Positions 11,885-22,121 of a stretch of 64,000 bases of DNA are shown one piece after another. Within the stretch, counting starts at the first letter, position 1; each line of letters begins with the position of its first letter. The notes under the pieces were generated by a model. That model was not told where the DNA came from. It was given only the letters and a program-made list of their open reading frames with translations, and ran no database searches. The DNA is from Curtobacterium flaccumfaciens (GTDB lineage: Bacteria > Actinomycetota > Actinomycetes > Actinomycetales > Microbacteriaceae): contig CP121450.1 in assembly GCA_029689965.1 (NCBI GenBank), positions 248,001 to 312,000 of the forward strand, written 5' to 3'. The position numbers and the translations under genes are program-made.

Positions 11885-12704
11885 CCACCATCGCACCCAC
11901 CACCAGCCCTCGCGTCGCGCCCCGCCCGGGGATCGGAGCGACGGGACTCGGCGCCACGATCCGACAGTCCTTCACGATGGCGTACCGCGGCCTGGTGAAG
12001 GTCCGGCGCACGCCCGAGCAGCTGTTCGACGTGACGCTCATGCCGATCGTCTTCACGGTGATGTTCACGTACATCTTCGGCGGCGCGATCGCCGGTGACA
12101 TCGGCAGCTACCTGCCGGTGATCATCCCGGCATCCTCGTGCAGACGAACATCACGTCGTCGATCGTCACCGGTGTCCAGCTCCGCGAGGACATGGACAAG
12201 GGCGTGTTCGACCGCTTCAAGTCGCTGCCGATCGCGCGCATCGCCCCACTCGCGGGCGCGCTGCTCGCCGACACGGTCCGCTACGCGATCGCCACTGCCA
12301 TCACCTTCACGGTCGGCATCATCATGGGCCTCCGTCCCGAGGGCGGTGCGGCCGCGGTCGTGCTCGCCGGCCTGCTCGTGATCGTGGTCGCGTGGGCGAT
12401 CAGCTGGATCTTCGCCTACTTCGGCGTGATCGCCCGCACCGCGTCGAGCGTCTCGGGCATCGCGAACCTGGTGCTGTTCCCGCTGACCTTCCTGTCGAAC
12501 GCGTTCGTCCCGACCGACACCCTGCCCGGCTGGCTGCGGTGGTTCACCGAGGTCAACCCGATCTCGCACCTCATCACCGCCGTCCGGGAGCTGATCAACC
12601 ACGGCGCCGTCACCGGTGACCTCTGGATCAGCCTGCTCGGTGCGGCAGTGGTCGTCGCGGTCTTCGCCCCGCTGACGGTCCGCGCCTACATGCGGAAGGC
12701 GTAG
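11881..12704 (+). CDS. DrrB-type ABC transporter permease
   Basis: The membrane half of the DrrAB-like exporter, about 274 residues with six predicted hydrophobic segments (for example LMPIVFTVMFTYIFGGAI, AVVLAGLLVIVVAWAISWIF and GAAVVVAVFAPLTV). ABC2-type landmarks are present: QTNITSSIVTGVQLREDMDKG, SGIANLVLFPLTFLSNAFVP and TEVNPISHLITAVREL. One G is missing near 12130 (IIPGILVQ is read as IIPASSC). Likely cargo is a hydrophobic drug or natural product (inference from family). Its last 19 bases overlap the 3' end of the convergent regulator gene. Confidence 0.92.
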
Positions 12705-15700
12705 CGGAGCTCCTCGAGCAGCATCCGCGCCTGCGCGACGGCCTCGGCCCGGTCCCATCCGGCCGAGGCCGTCTCGGCGTCCGCGACCGGCCCCTCGCCG
12801 ACCGCGTCGACGAGGAGCGGCCGGAGCCGTGCGTGGGCCAGCACCGCGAAGTCCTGCCGGGTGCCGAAACGCATCGCGGTGCCCCAGCACCGAGCCGCCT
12901 CTGCTGGACGGCCGCTGCGCGCCGCCGCCACGGCGAGTCCCGCGAGCGTCGTGCCGATGACGGGCAGGTCGAGCCACCACGGGTGCACACGGATCATCAC
13001 GAGTGCGGCGTTCCGGATGCGGCGAGCGACCGCGCGTTCGTCGGCCTGGAGGCACGGTGCGGCTCCGTCGGCCGCACGCACCGTCGCCTCGTCGACCGCC
13101 GCGATCCGTGCCGCGCCCGCCATCACGGTCCAGTGCGGCGTCGCCTTCCGGTGCGGCAGGACCCAGTCCCACGCGGCCGCGTACTGCGCAGCGGCCCCGT
13201 CGAGGTCGCCCTCGAACCGGAGGCACTCCGCCCGATCGCGACCGCGAGCACGCCGATCTGAGAGCGGTCGCCGTCGAAGCCGCCGCGCCCCGTGACCGGT
13301 CGGTGCTGCAGCTCGGCGGCGACCGACCGGGCGGTGTCCACGGCTCCGGTCGCAGCCGAGCAGAGGCCGACGGTCCAGCCGATCTCGTACAGGTCGTCCT
13401 CGGCGCCGAAGCGCTCGAGCTGCTCCGTGCGCGGCCCGCGTTCGCGAGGGCCTCCGCGTACCGGCCGGTCTGGGCGAGGAGTTGGGTCATGGTGACGGCC
13501 ACGGTGCCGATCGTCCACGCGTCGGCGGTGCGCCCCGCGAGCGTCTGCGCCCGGGTGGCGTACCGGAGCGCGGCCTCGAACTCGCCGTCGTTCTCGGCGA
13601 GGGGCGCACTCAGCATGTTGGCGGTGCCGGCCACGCCCTCGTCGGGGTCGTCGCGCAGACGCTCGAGCAGCGCGGCGCCCGCGGCCGGGCGTCCCAGCGT
13701 CAGGAGCAGGGCGGCCTGCGCGTCGAGCACCGGGAAGCCCGTGGTCCCGACACGACGGAGCCGTCGGAGCGTGGAGATCGCCCACGCCGCGGTCCGGCGG
13801 TCGTCGAACGCCGAGGACGCGCCCGCGACGACGAGGCCGACGTGCACCGCCGCGAGGTCCTCCCGGGCCGGCGGGGCCGACCGGAGCACGTCCACCACGT
13901 CCGCGCCGATCGCCGTCACCTCGCCGTGCGCCCCGCGGAGCGTCCAGTACGCACCGAGGGCGGCGAAGACCTGCGCGGTCGCCGAGGCGTCGTCGGCCCG
14001 GAGCGCCCAGCGGAGCAACGTCACGAGGTTGTCGGCCTCGCGCTGGACCTCGCGGAACCGTCGGAGCTGTTCCGGCCCGGTGATGGTGAACAGGTTCCGA
14101 TCCGCCGCGAAGTCCCGTCCCCACCGGATCATCGCCGTGCGGACCGTGGCGGTGGCACCACGTTCGTCGAGCCGCGCAGCCCCGAACTCGCGGACGGTCT
14201 CGAGCAGGCGGTAGCGGACCGGCTCCCCCTCGACCTCGACGAGCTGCACGAGGGACTGCTCGACGAGTTCGGCGAGGTCGTCGAGCGCATCGTCGCGTCG
14301 GTCCGGGGCTGCCACGGCCTCGACGGCGTCGACCGCCAGGCCGTCCGGGAACAGCGCCAGACGCGTCAGGAGCTCCTGGGCGCCCGCGTCGAGCAGGCGC
14401 CAGCTCCACTCGATGACCGCCAGGAGCGTGCGGTGTCGTTCCGGAGCACTCCGGTCACCACCGCGGAGCAGGGCGAACCGGTCGTCGAGCCGGCGCTCGA
14501 TCTCGTCGATGCTCATCCCCGGATCCGCGCGGCGGCCAGCTCGATCGCGAGCGGCGACCCGTCGAGCCGCGTGCAGATGCGGCGGACGGTGTCGACGGGC
14601 AGCACGGCACCGGGTCGGGCGGCCCGGGCGCGCTCCGTGAAGAGCCGCACCGCGGCGCCGTCGGCCTCGACCGGCAGGGGCGCGAGGGGCGCCACGACCT
14701 CGCCGGCGATCGCGAGCGGTGCGCGTGAGGTCGTGAGGATCCGGAGGTCCGGGATGCTCGCGAGGAGGTCGGCCGCGAACGCGGCGACGTCGCCCACGAG
14801 GTGCTCGCAGTTGTCGAGGACGAGGACCGTCGGGGCCTCCCCGAGCGCCCGACCCACCCGTGCCCGCAGGTCGGCGACGACGACGTCCCGCAGCGCCCGG
14901 GCGGAGCGGAACTCGGCCACCCCGAGCAGGGCGCCGAGGGCGGGGACGACGTCCTCGGCGGTGGCGATCGGCGCGAGTTCGAACACCACCACGCCGGTGG
15001 TCGGCGGCACCCCGGCGGCGACCGCCTGCGCGAGGCGCGTCTTGCCCAGCCCACCCGCACCGAGGATCGTGACCAGCCGGTTGCGGGACAGGAGGTCCGT
15101 GACGGCGGCGAGGTCCTCCTGCCGTCCGACCAGCGTGTTCGGCGCTGCTCGCAACCCGACCCGGCGAGCACGTCCGGAGTCGGCGGCGGACCGGCGGAGC
15201 AGGTCGGCGTTCAACCGGACCAGGTCGGCCGAGGGGTCCGCACCGAGCTCGTCGGCCAGGCGGTCCCGGTGCGTCGCGAACGCGGCGAGCGCCTCGGCGG
15301 TGCGGCCCGCCGCGACGAGGGCGCGCATGCACCCGGCGACCGCGACCTCGTCGAACGGGTTCGCCTCGGACTCGGCGAGCCACAGCGCGGCCGCTTCGCC
15401 CGCGTCCCCGCGGTCGAGCAGGAGTTCGCCGAGCCGGCGTCGGAGCGCGTGGCGGGCCGTGGCGGCGCGGTCGGCGAGCACGGCACCGAGGTCCCCGTCG
15501 ACGTCCGCTCCGGGGTCGCCCGCCACCCGTCGAGCGCTGTCCGAACCGTGGCGACGTCATCGCTGGACGCCGCGTGCTCGGCCGCCGTGAGGTCGACCGA
15601 GCCCGGGTCGACCCCGAGTGCGTACCCGGTGCTCGTCGAGACGACGATGCCGTCGGCGGTGCTGCGCCGGAGCCGGGAGACCAGGGTCTGCAGCGCCGCA

Positions 15701-15891
15701 CGTGCACCGCGTGGCTGGTCGTCCCCCAGAAGCTCGTCGATGAGCGCCTCGGTCGTCACGGCGTGTCCGCGCGCGAGCACCAGCGCGACGAGGAACGAGC
15801 GTGCGAGGGCTCCCGGCACGGGCGTCAGCACTTCCGAGGGACCCGCGACCGTCACGGGTCCGAGGACGGCGATGCGGGGCTGCTCGGGCAC
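12686..15891 (-). CDS. giant SARP/AfsR-type transcriptional regulator (BTAD plus P-loop ATPase)
   Basis: About 1,068 residues. N-terminal winged helix (RIAVLGPVTVAG, then LQTLVSRLRRSTADGIV), a bacterial transcriptional activation domain (about residues 100-240), and an NB-ARC-like ATPase with Walker A GAGGLGKTRLA, LVLDNCEHL and LTTSRAPLAI. The second half is an alpha-helical repeat region of TPR type. Such regulators switch on secondary metabolism or cell-surface genes (family knowledge). Missing bases are inferred near 15526, 14518, 13436 and 13231. The gene converges on the DrrAB-like exporter with a 19-bp 3' overlap. Whether it controls that exporter is unknown. Confidence 0.88.
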
Positions 15892-15918
15892 GCTGACGAG
15901 TCTACGGACGGCGCCAGG

Positions 15919-17035
15919 TCAGCCGCGCGGCATCCCGAACGCCGACGGCCCCGTCCGGGTGTCCAGGTCCGCGGTCGCACGCCGCTCGGACTCGACGATC
16001 CCACGCAGTGCGACGAGCGCAGCCGAGGTCACCGCCACGTGCGACGGGTTCTCCCGCGAGGCGTCGAGCGCCCGCTCCACCTCCGCGATCGCGTCGTCGC
16101 CGACTTCCTCAGGGCACTCGCCACGGATCATGCACGCCAGTTGCCGCATCGCCTTCGAGAGCGGCTCCGCGAACGCCGGGTCCGGCCGGCCGACGCCTTC
16201 CGACACCGGGCCGGAGCGCGCGACGAGCTCCGTGAGGTCCGTCGTGTACCAGGCGACGCGCTCGAGGGCGCGGAAGCGGGCCCCGTCCTGCTGCAGTCGC
16301 GCGCGGGAGCCGCGGAGCGCACCGCGGGGGTTCATCCGCCGGCTCTCGTGTGCGATCGAGACGCGGGACCGGACGTCGGCGATCGCGCGGTCGAGCCGGT
16401 CCTGCTGCCGGTCCCAGGCCTTCTCGTCCCGGACACCGCCCTCCAGGACCTCTGCGAGTCCGTCCAGGTGGTCGGCGAGGACAGCGTTCACCGCGTCGAT
16501 GCGGTGCTCGGCGTCCCAGAAGTGCAGCGGCGGGAACACGAGGAAGTTCACGAGCAGCCCGACGACGACGCCGACGGCCATCTGCACGAGGTACCCGAGC
16601 GAGTAGCCCTCGGCGTGCGCTCCGCCGACGAGCAGGACGAACAGCGCCGCGGTGGACACCCACGAGCTGCCCTCGCCGAGCACGCGGAACCCGCCGACGA
16701 GCACCCCGATGCCGACCGCCAGCGCGACGGCGAGGAACCCCGGGTCCCCAACCCACATCGTGAAGCCGGCGATGACGATGCCGAGCGCGATCCCGATCAG
16801 CGTCTGCACCCCGCTGCGGATGCCCGCGAACACCGTCGCCTGCATCGCCACGACGGCGCCGAGCGGGGCGTAGTAGGGGTACTCCGCGGCCACGCCGGGA
16901 CGTGCCGGGCGATGAACCAGGCGATCACGGCGGCGGCCGCGGCCTTGGCGGCGTGCAGCAGGCGCGGCTGTGTGCCGGAGGTCCGGCTCCACCGCCAGAC
17001 ACGGGTGCCGACCCCGCGATGTGCTCGAACCGCAT
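15919..17035 (-). CDS. FUSC/aromatic acid exporter-like membrane protein
   Basis: About 372 residues. Several N-terminal membrane helices (LHAAKAAAAAVIAWFIARH; YYAPLGAVVAMQATVF; GVQTLIGIALGIVIAGF; FLAVALAVGIGVLVGGF; YLVQMAVGVVVGLLVNFLVF), then a soluble helical half (FWDAEHRIDAVNAVLADHL onward). This is the layout of FUSC-family exporters. Missing bases near 17015 (GGGG run) and 16897 hide the start; after repair it reads MRFEHIAG and joins the first helix. The substrate is unknown. Confidence 0.75.
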
Positions 17036-17120
17036 CGCTTCCTCTCGTCGGCCGGTCACGCTACGGGGCCGCGGCTGGGAGACGGGGCCCGACCCGCGTT
17101 CTGCGACCTGCGCCGCTGTC

Positions 17121-17162
17121 GGCCTGGAGGCGCGTGGCGGCCCCGCGACGTGCCTCCAGGCC
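17121..17162. repeat. GGCCTGGAGGC palindrome
   Basis: Arms GGCCTGGAGGC (17121-17131) and GCCTCCAGGCC (17152-17162), perfect over 11 bp. One of several dispersed copies of the family; it lies next to the rplQ terminator. Confidence 0.7.
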
Positions 17163-17180
17163 GTCTTCCGGTCACCCCCA

Positions 17181-17229
17181 CGACACGAGGAAGCCCCGCA
17201 ACGCGTGTTGCGGGGGCTTCCTCGTGTCG
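17181..17229 (-). terminator. terminator after rplQ
   Basis: CGACACGAGGAAGCCCC (17181-17197) pairs with GGGGCTTCCTCGTGTCG (17213-17229), and the stem extends inward through GCAA/TTGC with one bulged G, ending in a short loop. It starts 11 bp past the rplQ stop and closes the infA-to-rplQ operon. Confidence 0.85.
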
Positions 17230-17239
17230 GTCGGATGAC

Positions 17240-17823
17240 CTACTTGGTGTCGTCGGCCTTGTCGGCGGCGTCCGCTTCGACCTCGGCGGCAGCCTCGGTC
17301 TCGGACTCCTCGGCGACGGGAGCGGACTCCTCGGTGGTCTCGGTCGTCTCGACCGGGGCCTCCTCGGTGCTCGTCTCGTCAGCCGTCTCGTCTGCTGCGG
17401 GCTCCTCGACCGGCGCGGCAGCGGCCGGAGCCGACTTGCGCGAGACGGGGGCCGGCGTGCTCGACACCGGCTCGAGGACGAGCTCGATCGACGCGAGGGG
17501 CGCGTTGTCCCCTTGCGGAAGCCGAGCTTCGTGATGCGGGTGTAGCCGCCCTGACGGTCCTCGACCTGCGGGGCGATCTCGGTGAACAGCGTGTGCACGA
17601 CGGACTTGTCGCGCAGGATGCTGATCACGCGACGACGCGCGTGCAGGTCGCCACGCTTCGCGAACGTGATGAGACGCTCGGCGACGGGACGGAGGCGCTT
17701 GGCCTTCGTCTCGGTGGTCGTGATGCGACCGTGCGTGAAGAGGGCGTTGGCGAGGTTGCTCAGGAGCAGGCGCTCGTGGGCGGGGCCGCCACCGAGGCGG
17801 GGGCCCTTGGTGGGCTTCGGCAT
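17240..17823 (-). CDS. rplQ: 50S ribosomal protein L17 with acidic C-terminal tail
   Basis: An exit-tunnel-side large-subunit protein. The core starts [12 protein letters not shown] and contains [33 protein letters not shown] and [20 protein letters not shown]. After the core of about 120 residues it carries a tail of about 75 residues rich in Ala, Glu and Thr (for example [16 protein letters not shown]), ending DKADDTK. One G is missing near 17511 (at RKGDNAP). Last gene of the rpoA operon; tails of this kind occur in related actinobacteria (knowledge). Confidence 0.95.
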
Positions 17824-17889
17824 GTCAGTTCTCCAGTGGTGAAAGTGTTGCGCGCTGCATCAGCTGCGCGCGTGCGCGTCAGCGCGAGG

Positions 17890-18885
17890 TCAGTTGTTGG
17901 ACTCGTCCTCGTCGTACCCGCTGTAGAAGTGGGCGCCGTCGAATCCGGGGACGGTGTCCTTGAGGGACAGGCCGAGCTCGGTGAGCTTGTCCTTGACCTC
18001 GTCCACCGACTTCTGACCGAAGTTGCGGATGTTCATGAGCTGCGTCTCCGACAGGGCGACGAGCTCGGACACCGTGTTGATGCCCTCCCGCTTGAGGCAG
18101 TTGTAGCTGCGGACCGACAGGTCGAGGTCCTCGATCGGGGTCTGCAGCTCGTTCGAGAGCACGGCGTCGACCGGCGCCGGGCCGATCTCGATGCCCTCGG
18201 CCGCCGTGTTGAGCTCACGGGCGAGCCCGAACAGCTCGACGAGCGTCCGGCCGGCCGACGCGATGGCGTCGCGCGGCGTGATGGCCGGCTTCGACTCGAC
18301 GTCGACGACCAGGCGGTCGAAGTCCGTGCGCTCACCGGCACGCGTCGCCTCGACGCGGTAGGTGACCTTGAGGACCGGCGAGTAGATCGAGTCGATCGGG
18401 ATCTGACCGGCCTCGCTGAACTCCGAACGGTTCTGCGTCGCCGACACGTAGCCACGGCCACGCTCGATCGTCAGCTCGAGCTCGAAGCGCGCGGTGTCGT
18501 TCAGGGTCGCGATGACGAGGTCCGGGTTGTGGATCTCGACGCCGGCCGGAGCGGAGATGTCCGCCGCGGTGACCTGCCCGGCACCCTGCTTGCGCAGGTA
18601 CGCCGTGATCGGCTCGTCGTGCTCGCTGGAGACGACCAGGCTCTTGATGTTGAGGATGATCTCGGTGACGTCTTCCTTGACACCGGGAACGGTGCTGAAC
18701 TCGTGGAGGACGCCGTCGATGCGGATGCTGGTGACAGCCGCGCCGGGGATCGAGGAGAGGAGCGTGCGGCGCAGCGAGTTGCCGAGGGTGTAACCGAAGC
18801 CCGGCTCGAGCGGCTCGATGACGAAGCGCGAGCGGTACTCGGAGATCGATTCCTCGGTCAGGGTGGGGCGCTGTGCAATGAGCAC
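17890..18885 (-). CDS. rpoA: DNA-directed RNA polymerase subunit alpha
   Basis: 331 residues, intact. The N-terminal assembly domain has [20 protein letters not shown] and [13 protein letters not shown]; the C-terminal domain that contacts promoter UP elements and activators has ELDLSVR-type residues followed by [13 protein letters not shown] and [19 protein letters not shown] chose the GTG at 18883-18885, which gives the usual MLIAQRPTL start and has GAAAGGA just upstream; longer in-frame extensions lack support. It sits between rpsK and rplQ. Confidence 0.98.
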   Translation of the reverse strand: MLIAQRPTLTEESISEYRSRFVIEPLEPGFGYTLGNSLRRTLLSSIPGAAVTSIRIDGVLHEFSTVPGVKEDVTEIILNIKSLVVSSEHDEPITAYLRKQGAGQVTAADISAPAGVEIHNPDLVIATLNDTARFELELTIERGRGYVSATQNRSEFSEAGQIPIDSIYSPVLKVTYRVEATRAGERTDFDRLVVDVESKPAITPRDAIASAGRTLVELFGLARELNTAAEGIEIGPAPVDAVLSNELQTPIEDLDLSVRSYNCLKREGINTVSELVALSETQLMNIRNFGQKSVDEVKDKLTELGLSLKDTVPGFDGAHFYSGYDEDESNN

Positions 18886-18933
18886 TGTGGGATTCCTTTC
18901 GGCGGAGTGTCCGCTATATGACACTCGGCGGTA

Positions 18934-18958
18934 CGTCGGGGCCGGCCGGGCCCCGACG
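18934..18958 (-). terminator. hairpin in the rpsK-rpoA gap
   Basis: CGTCGGGGCC (18934-18943) pairs perfectly with GGCCCCGACG (18949-18958) around a 5-nt loop. It is in the 208-bp gap between rpsK and rpoA, so it may attenuate or process the polycistronic mRNA rather than end it. Confidence 0.45.
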
Positions 18959-19093
18959 GGTCTGTTGAGTTGTGATCACGCGCACGGACGGACCAGGACG
19001 GCACGAGGTGCGCGATCGAACGACCAGGAATGGCCGCGGGCCCTGCCCGGCCCCGTCAGGGGACGAGCAGGGCGCGGCCGGTTGCTCCTCGCG

Positions 19094-19492
19094 TCAGACG
19101 CGACGGCGCTTGGGCGGGCGGCACCCGTTGTGCGCCTGCGGCGTGACGTCGTTGATCGAGCCGACCTCGAGGCCAGCGGCCTGGAGCGAGCGGATCGCGG
19201 TCTCGCGGCCCGAACCCGGACCCTTCACGAAGACGTCGACCTTCTTGACGCCGTGCTCCTGCGCCTGACGCGCAGCGGACTCGGCGGCCAGCTGCGCCGC
19301 GAACGGCGTCGACTTGCGCGAACCCTTGAAGCCCACGGCGCCCGAGGACGCCCAGCTGAGGACGGCACCCGACGGGTCGGTGATGCTGACGATCGTGTTG
19401 TTGAACGTGCTCTTGATGTGGGCCTGGCCCACGGCGACGTTCTTCTTCTCCTTGCGACGCGGCTTGCGCGCGGCAGTCTTGGGGGTAGCCAT
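19094..19492 (-). CDS. rpsK: 30S ribosomal protein S11
   Basis: A platform protein near the mRNA exit and E site. 132 residues, intact. It has a basic N-terminus ([19 protein letters not shown]), [58 protein letters not shown] and the conserved basic end [10 protein letters not shown]. It is 9 bp downstream of rpsM. Confidence 0.98.
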   Translation of the reverse strand: MATPKTAARKPRRKEKKNVAVGQAHIKSTFNNTIVSITDPSGAVLSWASSGAVGFKGSRKSTPFAAQLAAESAARQAQEHGVKKVDVFVKGPGSGRETAIRSLQAAGLEVGSINDVTPQAHNGCRPPKRRRV

Positions 19493-19501
19493 GATGATCT
19501 C

Positions 19502-19876
19502 CTATCGGGCCTTCTTCTTGCCTGCCACGGTGCGCTTCGGTCCCTTGCGGGTACGCGCGTTGGTCTTGGTGCGCTGACCGCGCACCGGGAGACCACGACG
19601 GTGGCGGAGACCCTCGTAGCTACCGATCTCGACCTTGCGGCGGATGTCGGCGGCGACCTCGCGGCGGAGGTCACCCTCCACCTTGAAGTTGCCCTCGATG
19701 AAGTCACGGAGGGCGACGAGCTGGTCGTCGGTCAGGTCCTTGACGCGGATGTCACCGGAGATACCGGTCTCGGCGAGTGCCTGGACCGCGCGGGTACGGC
19801 CGACGCCGTAGATGTACGTGAGTGCGATCTCCACGCGCTTCTCGCGCGGGATGTCGACGCCTGCTAGACGTGCCAT
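19502..19876 (-). CDS. rpsM: 30S ribosomal protein S13
   Basis: A head protein that makes intersubunit bridges and touches the P-site tRNA. 124 residues, intact: [30 protein letters not shown], the H2TH-like core, and the basic tail [18 protein letters not shown], ending KKKAR. The start was placed at the ATG giving MARLAGVD; the frame is open further upstream without conservation. Confidence 0.98.
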   Translation of the reverse strand: MARLAGVDIPREKRVEIALTYIYGVGRTRAVQALAETGISGDIRVKDLTDDQLVALRDFIEGNFKVEGDLRREVAADIRRKVEIGSYEGLRHRRGLPVRGQRTKTNARTRKGPKRTVAGKKKAR

Positions 19877-19946
19877 GTGCTGGCTGCTCCTGTTGTCGAT
19901 GGAGGTGTGGCGCAGTGCCGGTGCCCGGGCCTCCGCCCGAGGTGTC

Positions 19947-19966
19947 CCCACGGCCGGAGCCGTGGG
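19947..19966 (-). terminator. small hairpin in the rpmJ-rpsM gap
   Basis: CCCACGGC (19947-19954) and GCCGTGGG (19959-19966) form a perfect 8-bp stem with a 4-nt loop in the 137-bp gap between rpmJ and rpsM. Its role is uncertain; mRNA processing or attenuation is possible. Confidence 0.35.
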
Positions 19967-20013
19967 TTCTGGTACTGCGTGTTCGGTGTTGAGTTGTGGG
20001 TCCTGCTTGGAGC

Positions 20014-20130
20014 TCAGCCCTGGCGCTGCTTGTGGCGCGGGTTGCTCTTGCAGATCACCATGACGCGGCCCTTGCGGCGGATGACACGGCAGTGCTCGCA
20101 GATGGGCTTGACGCTGGGGTTGACCTTCAT
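20014..20130 (-). CDS. rpmJ: 50S ribosomal protein L36
   Basis: A 38-residue zinc-ribbon protein of the large subunit: starts [11 protein letters not shown], continues [11 protein letters not shown] and [16 protein letters not shown]. The pattern C-x-x-C...C...H is the zinc-binding (C+) form of L36. It sits between infA and rpsM, the standard actinobacterial order. Confidence 0.97.
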   Translation of the reverse strand: MKVNPSVKPICEHCRVIRRKGRVMVICKSNPRHKQRQG

Positions 20131-20200
20131 TGTTGTTTCCTCGTGCTCGCTGGCTTCGTGCCCGGCAGGATTGCCGAGCCGTTCCTTTCCAGCTCGCGGA

Positions 20201-20421
20201 TCACTTGTAGCGGTAGACGATCCGGCCGCGGGTCAGGTCGTACGGGCTCAGCTCCACGATCACGCGGTCCTCGGGAGGATGCGGATGTAGTGCTGGCGCA
20301 TCTTCCCGGAGATGTGCGCGAGGACCTTGTGTCCGTTGGTCAGCTCAACGCGGAACATCGCGTTGGGCAGAGCTTCGAGCACCGAGCCCTCGATCTCGAT
20401 GACGCCGTCTTTCTTGGCCAT
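20201..20421 (-). CDS. infA: translation initiation factor IF-1
   Basis: An OB-fold factor that occupies the ribosomal A site during initiation. It starts [12 protein letters not shown] and contains [20 protein letters not shown] and [11 protein letters not shown]. One base is missing near 20274, inside ILPEDRV; the correct end is the typical [11 protein letters not shown]. 73 residues after repair. First gene of the operon; promoter at 20515-20543. Confidence 0.96.
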
Positions 20422-20514
20422 AGCCTCACTGTCGCTTGGTTGGATTGCGGTGTGATCCCCGAGCCGGTCTGCGGGTCGGCGCCACGCCCAGAGGGCATGA
20501 CACACCAAAGATCG

Positions 20515-20543
20515 ATCTTATGTGGTAAACCCAGGATTGCCAA
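20515..20543 (-). promoter_or_regulatory. sigma70-type promoter for infA-rpmJ-rpsM-rpsK-rpoA-rplQ
   Basis: On the minus strand: -35 TTGGCA (20538-20543), 17-bp spacer, -10 TAAGAT (20515-20520). This is the best consensus match in the window. It lies 94 bp upstream of the infA start, in a locally AT-richer stretch. Confidence 0.7.
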
Positions 20544-20711
20544 GCGGAGACGGTGAAGTCCCCACGTCTGGGGCTTCTCAGACCCGGCTGAGCGTTCCAC
20601 AGTGGTTTGTCGGCGGCTTCCGTGCCGCCACCAGTCACCGGACCCTAGCGTGACCCCGCAGCCTTCGTCCGCGCCGCCCGAACGCGCCGGACCACCGAAA
20701 CGGAGACCACG

Positions 20712-21998
20712 TTGCCCGATGCCGCCCGCCCCTTCGCCCGCCACGGCCGGCTCCCACGCCGCCGTGGCTGGACGACGCTCGCGTCGATCGTCGCGTCCGC
20801 CCTCGCCGTGGTCCTGGTCAGCGGGACGAGCGTCGCCGCCATCGCCGGTGCGCAGCTCGCCGCGGCGCCGAAGACGGTGCAGCTCAGCACGGACGACCAG
20901 AGCACCGCGAAGACCGCCGACATCACCGCGATCAAGGGCGGCGCGAACATCCTGCTCATCGGCAGCGACACCCGCGTCGGGCAGTTCGACTCCGCCGACG
21001 ACGTCGAGGGCGCGCGCAACGACGTCACGATGCTCATCCACATCTCGCAGGACCACCAGCAGCTCACCGCGATCAGCTTCCCGCGCGACCTGATGGTCCC
21101 GATCCCGGCGTGCACCAACCCCGAGACGGGCACCACGTACCCGGCCTCCACCTCCGCGCAGTTCAACACCGCGCTCGGCAACGGCGGCGTCTCGTGCGTG
21201 GTCGACACCGTCGAGAACCTGACCGGGCTGAGCATCCCGTACGCCGGGCTGATCACCTTCGACGGCGTCATCGAGATGTCGAACGCGCTCGGCGGCGTCG
21301 ACGTCTGCGTGGCGGAGCCGATCAACGACACCTACACCGGACTGCACCTCACCGCGGGGTCGCACAACCTCGAGGGCTCGGACGCGCTCGCGTTCCTCCG
21401 CACCCGGCACGGCGTCGGTGACGGCAGCGACCTCGCCCGCATCAGCTCGCAGCAGGTGTTCCTCTCCGCGCTGCTGCGGAAGGTGACCTCGGACGGCACG
21501 CTCTCGAACCCGATCACGCTCTACAAGCTCGCCGGTGCCGCGCTGTCGAACATGACGCTGTCGGACGGGCTCGCACAGGCCCGCACCCTCGTCGGCCTCG
21601 CCGGAGCCCTCCGCGGCATGAGCACGGCGAACATGCTGTTCGTGCAGTACCCCGTCGCGGACGATCCGGACGACAGCGCCCGGGTGATCGTCGACCAGGA
21701 CGCCGCCCACACCCTGAACGTGGCGCTGCAGACCGACCAGAAGACCTCGCTGAGCGACTCCACCACCGGGCGCGCCTCCGAGGAGTCGTCCGGCTCGGGC
21801 GGCACGGCCACCACCTCGCCGTCGTCGGGGAGCTCGAGCGGGTCGTCCGGGACCGCCACGGGCACCGGCTCGGGCACGGCTGCCGACTCGTCCAGCAGCA
21901 GCGCGACGAGCAGCGCGTCCGCGTCCTCGACCCCGCTGCCCTCGTCGATCTCCGGGCAGAGCGCCTCCGAGGAGACCTGCTCCGTCGGCAACGACTGA
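20712..21998 (+). CDS. LytR-CpsA-Psr (LCP) family cell-wall glycopolymer ligase
   Basis: Transfers lipid-linked glycopolymers onto peptidoglycan (arabinogalactan, teichoic acid-like or capsular chains; which one is unknown). 428 residues with one N-terminal membrane anchor (about 22-48). LCP motifs: ILLIGSDTR, NDVTMLIHIS, ISFPRDLMVPIP, GGVDVCV, LRTRHGVGDGSDLARISSQQ. The last 90 or so residues are a low-complexity Ser/Thr/Gly tail ending EETCSVGND. The start is TTG with GGAGA upstream; an out-of-frame ATG 7 bp later is not used. It converges on map. Confidence 0.92.
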   Translation: MPDAARPFARHGRLPRRRGWTTLASIVASALAVVLVSGTSVAAIAGAQLAAAPKTVQLSTDDQSTAKTADITAIKGGANILLIGSDTRVGQFDSADDVEGARNDVTMLIHISQDHQQLTAISFPRDLMVPIPACTNPETGTTYPASTSAQFNTALGNGGVSCVVDTVENLTGLSIPYAGLITFDGVIEMSNALGGVDVCVAEPINDTYTGLHLTAGSHNLEGSDALAFLRTRHGVGDGSDLARISSQQVFLSALLRKVTSDGTLSNPITLYKLAGAALSNMTLSDGLAQARTLVGLAGALRGMSTANMLFVQYPVADDPDDSARVIVDQDAAHTLNVALQTDQKTSLSDSTTGRASEESSGSGGTATTSPSSGSSSGSSGTATGTGSGTAADSSSSSATSSASASSTPLPSSISGQSASEETCSVGND

Positions 21999-22010
21999 CC
22001 CGCGCCCGCG

Positions 22011-22103
22011 GCCCGAGACTCGGTGCTGGCCCCGCGAGTCTCGGGCACAGCGACCATTCTCGGCGGCTTGAGCACGAGAACCGTCGCGCACCCCGAGACT
22101 CGT
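22011..22103. repeat. palindromic element, copy B (also likely LCP terminator)
   Basis: A perfect 12-bp hairpin GCCCGAGACTCG (22011-22022)/CGAGTCTCGGGC (22035-22046) begins 12 bp after the LCP stop. It is followed by an imperfect one (GCGACCATTCTCG with CGAGAACCGTCGC) and another CGAGACTCG. The same building blocks form the element at 8988-9060. Confidence 0.65.
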
Positions 22104-22121
22104 GTGCGGCCTCGGCGCGAC

